DNA of 36,361 bases from an uncultured Eubacterium sp. (GTDB taxonomy: Bacteria; Bacillota; Clostridia; Lachnospirales; Lachnospiraceae). The notes beneath the pieces were generated by a model that saw only the letters and a program-made list of their open reading frames with translations, did no database searches and was not told where the DNA came from. Within the stretch, counting starts at the first letter, position 1. The number at the start of each line of letters is the position of its first letter. Shown here piece after piece: positions 33,089 through 36,361 of this stretch. The stretch covers positions 1 through 36,361 of the forward strand of contig CANDMV010000026.1 of NCBI GenBank assembly GCA_947385875.1, read 5' to 3'. A program made the translations under genes and the position numbers.

Positions 33089-33889
33089 TTACCCCAGCAT
33101 TACATCTAGAAGCATCATGATAGCAAACCCTGACACAATGCCCATAGTCGCGAAATAAGGATGAGTTTTCTGATTTCTCTGGCATTCAGGTATCAGCTCA
33201 TGGACAGCGACCAGAATCATTGCGCCGGCGGCAAAAGAAAGGGCATATGGCAGCAACGCTTCTACATAGACAACCAGCAGGGAGCCGGCAAGTCCTGCAA
33301 TCGGCTCGACAATCCCGGAAGCCTGACCCAGCAGAAAGCTCTTTTTTCTGGAGCAGCCTTCACGCCTGAGAGGAATAGATACGGCAGCACCCTCTGGAAA
33401 ATTCTGCAGGCCGATTCCGACAGCGATAGTGACAGCGCCCATCAGAGCTTCGGTTGAATAACCGTCTGGCAGAGCACCGAAAGCCACGCCTACAGCAAGC
33501 CCTTCTGGGATGTTGTGCAGCGTAATGGACAGGACCAGCATAATGATTCGATTGAGCCGTTCATTTGCTTTTCCCTGTGTGCTGTCTACGCGTCTTCTGG
33601 CAAAGCTGACGATTTTATCAGATATCCACATAAAGATGGCACCGCATAAAAATCCAATCGTTACCACGAAGTAAGCCGGAAGTCCGGGGCGGGCTTCTGC
33701 GCGTTCTATGGCAGGCTGGAGCAGCGACCAGAAGCTGGCAGCTATCATGACTCCAGAAGCGAAGCCGAGCATGAGATTTAGAAGCTTTGCTTTTGGTGAT
33801 TTGAAAAATACGACTGTGGCGGCGCCAAGGGCAGTTACAGACCATGTACCGATCGTTGCGGCAAGGGCCATTAAAATTATAGGATTCAT
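33089..33889 (-). CDS. ZIP family metal permease
   Basis: Predicted to import zinc or related divalent metals across the membrane. From the ATG at 33889 (GGAGG 7 bp upstream; longer frames lack a site) it has 266 residues with about eight membrane segments. The metal-path motifs are HNIPEGLAVGVAFGALP in TM4 and GLQNFPEGAAVS in TM5, with Asn in place of the first His of TM5. A variable loop near 80-120 lacks the His-rich stretch common in this family. ZupT-like members are the closest type. It is the only complete gene on the minus strand. The metal-handling GTPases at 16560 and 17919 are too distant to form an operon with it. Confidence 0.93.
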   Translation of the reverse strand: MNPIILMALAATIGTWSVTALGAATVVFFKSPKAKLLNLMLGFASGVMIAASFWSLLQPAIERAEARPGLPAYFVVTIGFLCGAIFMWISDKIVSFARRRVDSTQGKANERLNRIIMLVLSITLHNIPEGLAVGVAFGALPDGYSTEALMGAVTIAVGIGLQNFPEGAAVSIPLRREGCSRKKSFLLGQASGIVEPIAGLAGSLLVVYVEALLPYALSFAAGAMILVAVHELIPECQRNQKTHPYFATMGIVSGFAIMMLLDVMLG

Positions 33890-34201
33890 TTTTAACCTCC
33901 AGAAGAATGAAAAATGCATGATGCGAATGTATGCGGCATAGATTAGTAGGATGCTCATTTATAGTATATTGAACAGCTGATATAAATGTGACTGTTTCGG
34001 CAGCAAATGAGGGACTATTCACTTAAGCTTTGCCGGTATGTAACAATTTAGATAGGGTGTTATATATTGGCTGTGCGGACGCTGGGAGAGGGAATCTGCC
34101 CGGTCTGCCTGCGTCCGTTCCAGAATGCTAAGAATCCCTAAGCATTCTGCATTCACACTGTGGCACCGGACGGTCGCGGCACCCAGTCCGCCCCGGCTAA
34201 C

Positions 34202-34332
34202 GCCGGAAGCTAAAGGTGCCGCTGCGGCTTCGCCGCCTGTGTATCGAACAGAATGCCAAGGGCTTCTTGGCATTCTGGAAAAGTCACCGGAAGACGGGAC
34301 AGCTCCTCTCACCCGGCGTCCGGGTATCCAAA
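34202..34332 (-). repeat. Dispersed intergenic repeat family 1, copy C (short form)
   Basis: It has both ends of family 1 (GCCGGAAGCTAAAGGTGCCG; CTCACCCGGCGTCCGGGTA) but lacks the middle part seen in A and B. It contains a perfect 11-bp hairpin AGAATGCCAAG/CTTGGCATTCT at 34250-34276. On the minus strand the frame reads ALGILFDTQAAKPQRHL and stops at 34210. A related hairpin CAGAATGCT/AGCATTCTG lies just outside at about 34122-34150. It is in the 520-bp divergent gap between the permease gene and the response regulator. Confidence 0.75.
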
Positions 34333-34409
34333 ATGTAACACAAATGACACTGGACATGAAAGTAACTATGATACAGCAGTATCTTAAAAGAAGCTTTTAG
34401 GAGAAATAT

Positions 34410-35090
34410 ATGGAATCAGGCATGAAGATCGTAATTGTGGAGGATGATGAAGTACTGGCGGTTGAAATCTGCCGTTTTCTGGAAAAATGGGGATATGAGG
34501 CAGTCATCGCGAAGGAGTTTGACGACATTGCAGCAGAATGCCTGAATCTGAATCCGCATTTGATTTTAATGGATGTCAATCTGCCCTATTATGATGGATA
34601 TTATTGGTGCAGCAGAATTCGCGATGCATCCAAGGTTCCTCTGATTTATATCAGCAGCAGGGGAGACGACTCTGACAAGATCATGGCTATTGCGCAGGGC
34701 GGGGATGATTATATCGAAAAGCCGTTTCATCTGGAGCTTTTAAAAGCAAAGATAGAAGCTATGCTGCGCCGCACTTATCAGTATCAGATTCGTTCGAAAA
34801 TACTGCTGGGGGAAGATTTATATTTTGACAATGATTCTGGAACGATTGCGTACAAAAATAAGCAGATGGATCTGACGAAGTCAGAGAAGCGGATTGTTGC
34901 AAAATTGATAGACCGCAGAGGCCGGATTGTAACACGGGAAGAACTGATGATGGAGCTGTGGAGTACGGATGAGTTTGTGTCTGACGGAACACTGACTACA
35001 ATTATCAGCCGTCTGCGGAGCAAGCTGAAGGCGGGGTGCGGCAGTGAACTGATTGTAACTAAAAAAGGGCAGGGGTATCTGATACCATAA
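34410..35090 (+). CDS. OmpR/PhoB-family response regulator, BceR-like
   Basis: A 226-residue two-domain regulator. The receiver has the acidic pocket VEDDE, phospho-acceptor D55 in ILMDVNLPYYDG, the switch serine in YISSRG and K104 in YIEKPFH. The winged-helix domain (about 130-226) has LTKSEKRIVAKLIDRRGRIV and SDGTLTTIISRLRSKL. The sequence type and the following kinase match the BceRS group that controls peptide-antibiotic detoxification ABC transporters. AGGAG precedes the ATG by 6 bp. The kinase gene follows after a 129-bp gap filled by a palindromic repeat. Confidence 0.93.
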   Translation: MESGMKIVIVEDDEVLAVEICRFLEKWGYEAVIAKEFDDIAAECLNLNPHLILMDVNLPYYDGYYWCSRIRDASKVPLIYISSRGDDSDKIMAIAQGGDDYIEKPFHLELLKAKIEAMLRRTYQYQIRSKILLGEDLYFDNDSGTIAYKNKQMDLTKSEKRIVAKLIDRRGRIVTREELMMELWSTDEFVSDGTLTTIISRLRSKLKAGCGSELIVTKKGQGYLIP

Positions 35091-35096
35091 CTTAGG

Positions 35097-35200
35097 AACC
35101 GTACAGAAATAATAGTGCGCAGGATTTTTTTCGAGAGTACTGTTCAAAAATCAGGTACATAGAGGGCTATGTAACTGATTTTTGAACAGTGCTATCGGAG
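35097..35200. repeat. MITE-like element family 2, second copy (inverted, one end lost)
   Basis: The reverse complement matches 9321-9412 closely, including CTGATTTTTGAA, ACTCTCGAA and the terminal AACCGTACAGAAATAAT (35097-35113). A perfect 16-bp hairpin, ACTGTTCAAAAATCAG/CTGATTTTTGAACAGT, with an inner TACATAG/CTATGTA stem spans about 35147-35199. It lies between the regulator and its kinase and may act as a processing or attenuation hairpin. Confidence 0.7.
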
Positions 35201-35219
35201 AAAAGACAGGAGGGAATGC

Positions 35220-36203
35220 ATGAGTTATCTTAAGAAAAACAGGCTGTGGATAGGGATGCTTCTCTTTCTGGCAGCAGCATATCATCTGTATTTTGTCTGT
35301 CTGGTAAAAGCTGTGAGCATGTGGGATATGATCTATCCTGACATGCTTTTTGCTTTGACGCTTTTTATGGCGATGACAGTCGATGCAATGGGATATTATC
35401 GGAGAAAAAGGAAAAAAGAAAATCTGATGAAAGCAGATCATGTCATATGCCGGGAACTGGATTGGGACGAAGAGGAGCTGGAGGTTACAAGGCATGATGT
35501 GGGGATCTTAGAGGATCAGCTGCGCGATCAGTTTGATTATAATTGTGATCTTCAGGATTATATCGCAAAATGGTGTCATGAAATAAAGCTTCCGCTGTCC
35601 GCAGGCATATTGATGAATGAAAAGATCAGTGATGCCGCTCTGCGCACGGCACAAAAAGTTCAGCTGGAGATGATACGGCAGCAGCTGAATGGTGCGCTGT
35701 TGGGCTGTAAGGTTCAGAGCAGGCTGTTTGATATTCAGATTCACGCAGTCGAGCTTCTCGAATGTGTAAAGGCGGCCATTCATAATAATCAGTATTTTCT
35801 GATTCAAAAGCAGTTTGAGCTTTCTATAGAGGTCGAGCCTCGGAAAGTCTATACAGACAAGTCATGGCTGGTCTATGTACTAGACCAGCTGATTCAAAAT
35901 GCTATGAAATATGCTTCCGATGAGCCGAGATTAAAGATTTGGAGCATTCATAAGGAAGAAGAAACGCAGCTGGTGATCTGGGATCATGGAGAAGGCATCA
36001 AAGACAGCGATCTAAGGCGTATCTTTGACCGGGGCTATACTGGCAGCAGCTTCCATAACGGCAGATACAAATCCACAGGGATGGGATTATATCTGGCAGC
36101 ACAGATTTTGGAGCGGCTAGGACATGAAATTGCGGTAGAAAGCAGATATGGAGAATATACACAGTTTACGATTCGGATTTTTGAGACGAAAGCGTGGGAT
36201 TAA
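35220..36203 (+). CDS. Intramembrane-sensing histidine kinase, BceS-like
   Basis: A 327-residue kinase with two N-terminal membrane segments (about 9-29 and 38-57) joined by a very short outside loop, the layout of kinases that sense through a partner transporter and not a sensor domain. The phospho-acceptor is H120 in KWCHEIKLPLSAG. The ATPase part has LIQNAMKYA, WDHGEGIKDSDL, RGYTGSSFHNG and STGMGLYLA. It pairs with the response regulator upstream. The BceAB-type ABC transporter normally next to such pairs is not inside the window; the sequence beyond the gene is repeat DNA. AGGAGGGA precedes the ATG. Confidence 0.93.
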   Translation: MSYLKKNRLWIGMLLFLAAAYHLYFVCLVKAVSMWDMIYPDMLFALTLFMAMTVDAMGYYRRKRKKENLMKADHVICRELDWDEEELEVTRHDVGILEDQLRDQFDYNCDLQDYIAKWCHEIKLPLSAGILMNEKISDAALRTAQKVQLEMIRQQLNGALLGCKVQSRLFDIQIHAVELLECVKAAIHNNQYFLIQKQFELSIEVEPRKVYTDKSWLVYVLDQLIQNAMKYASDEPRLKIWSIHKEEETQLVIWDHGEGIKDSDLRRIFDRGYTGSSFHNGRYKSTGMGLYLAAQILERLGHEIAVESRYGEYTQFTIRIFETKAWD

Positions 36204-36264
36204 AACTGTTCCGAATCGGTACATTGAGATTTTTTGACATGTGCTATTGGAAAAATAGACAAGT
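36204..36264. repeat. Degenerate relative of family 2
   Basis: ACTGTTCCGAATCGGTACAT followed by ATTTTTTGACATGTGCTATTGG parallels ACTGTTCAAAAATCAGGTAC...ATTTTTGAACAGTGCTATCGG at 35147-35206 with the inner stem deleted. It follows the kinase stop directly. Confidence 0.45.
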
Positions 36265-36294
36265 GAAACTGTGAGAGCTTTAGTGACCGGTGTA

Positions 36295-36361
36295 CTAGAG
36301 CGTGTCTGAAAAATGCTTTCCGTGAGATGTACCCACAGGGCATGATATGCTTCACACTTTG
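36295..36361. repeat. MITE-like element family 3, second copy (cut by window end)
   Basis: From CTAGAGCGTGTCTGAAAAAT to the last base, this is a 67-base match to 31504-31570 with five differences and no gaps. It begins exactly at the CTAGAG end, which supports that sequence as the element boundary. Confidence 0.85.

Overview
The window is chromosomal DNA from a Gram-positive bacterium of the class Clostridia, most likely a gut-type Lachnospiraceae. The evidence is the Bacillus/Clostridium gene order ylxM-ffh-rpsP-khpA-rimM-trmD-...-rplS-...-rbgA-rnhB-ylqG-ylqH-yraN, strong AGGAGG-type ribosome binding sites, NfnAB, a ribDEBAH operon behind an FMN riboswitch, a BceRS-like two-component pair and the protein sequences themselves. 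Genus cannot be settled from sequence alone. No tRNA, rRNA, transposase, phage gene or CRISPR array was seen.

Layout. 1-336 (minus strand): a hicAB toxin-antitoxin locus whose hicA toxin is frameshifted and whose hicB runs off the window. 489-648: a palindromic non-coding element. 688-12221: a long plus-strand housekeeping block behind a clear promoter. It covers SRP targeting (ylxM, ffh), ribosome and tRNA maturation (rpsP, khpA, rimM, trmD, rplS, rbgA), two signal peptidases, an Sfp-type phosphopantetheinyl transferase, rnhB, an orphan FliK-like/FlhB-like pair (ylqG/ylqH) and yraN. 12285-13488: a membrane diguanylate cyclase with its own promoter. 13521-15773: a KtrAB/TrkHA-type potassium uptake pair preceded by a 64-bp tandem duplication. 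16560-18866: two COG0523/CobW GTPases, the first with a huge His-rich metal-binding insert, the second fused to a DUF1980-like domain. 19062-21334: NfnAB, an electron-bifurcating transhydrogenase. 21669-24680: a hybrid histidine kinase. 24761-25841: a GNAT acetyltransferase and RNase H1. 26172-30380: the FMN-riboswitch-controlled riboflavin operon, followed by purine nucleoside phosphorylase, an isochorismatase-fold hydrolase and a small (p)ppGpp synthetase. 33089-33889 (minus): a ZIP metal transporter. 34410-36203: a BceRS-like response regulator and kinase.

The intergenic spaces are unusually rich in small palindromic or MITE-like repeats. At least three dispersed families have two or more copies in the window: (i) about 130-280 bp at 5311, 15809 and 34202; (ii) about 130 bp with 18-bp terminal inverted repeats at 9283, with relatives at 35097 and probably 36204; (iii) about 200 bp bounded by CTAGAG repeats at 31504, with a second copy at 36295 cut by the window end. 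Fourth and fifth palindromic structures lie at 489-648 and 31332-31430.

The strongest candidates for undescribed biology are three. The first is the ylqG/ylqH pair, which mimics the two halves of the flagellar export specificity switch inside a translation operon and lacks the NPTH autocleavage site. The second is the paired COG0523 GTPases with a His-rich insert and a DUF1980 fusion. The third is the dispersed repeat family that keeps a short reading frame across diverged copies.
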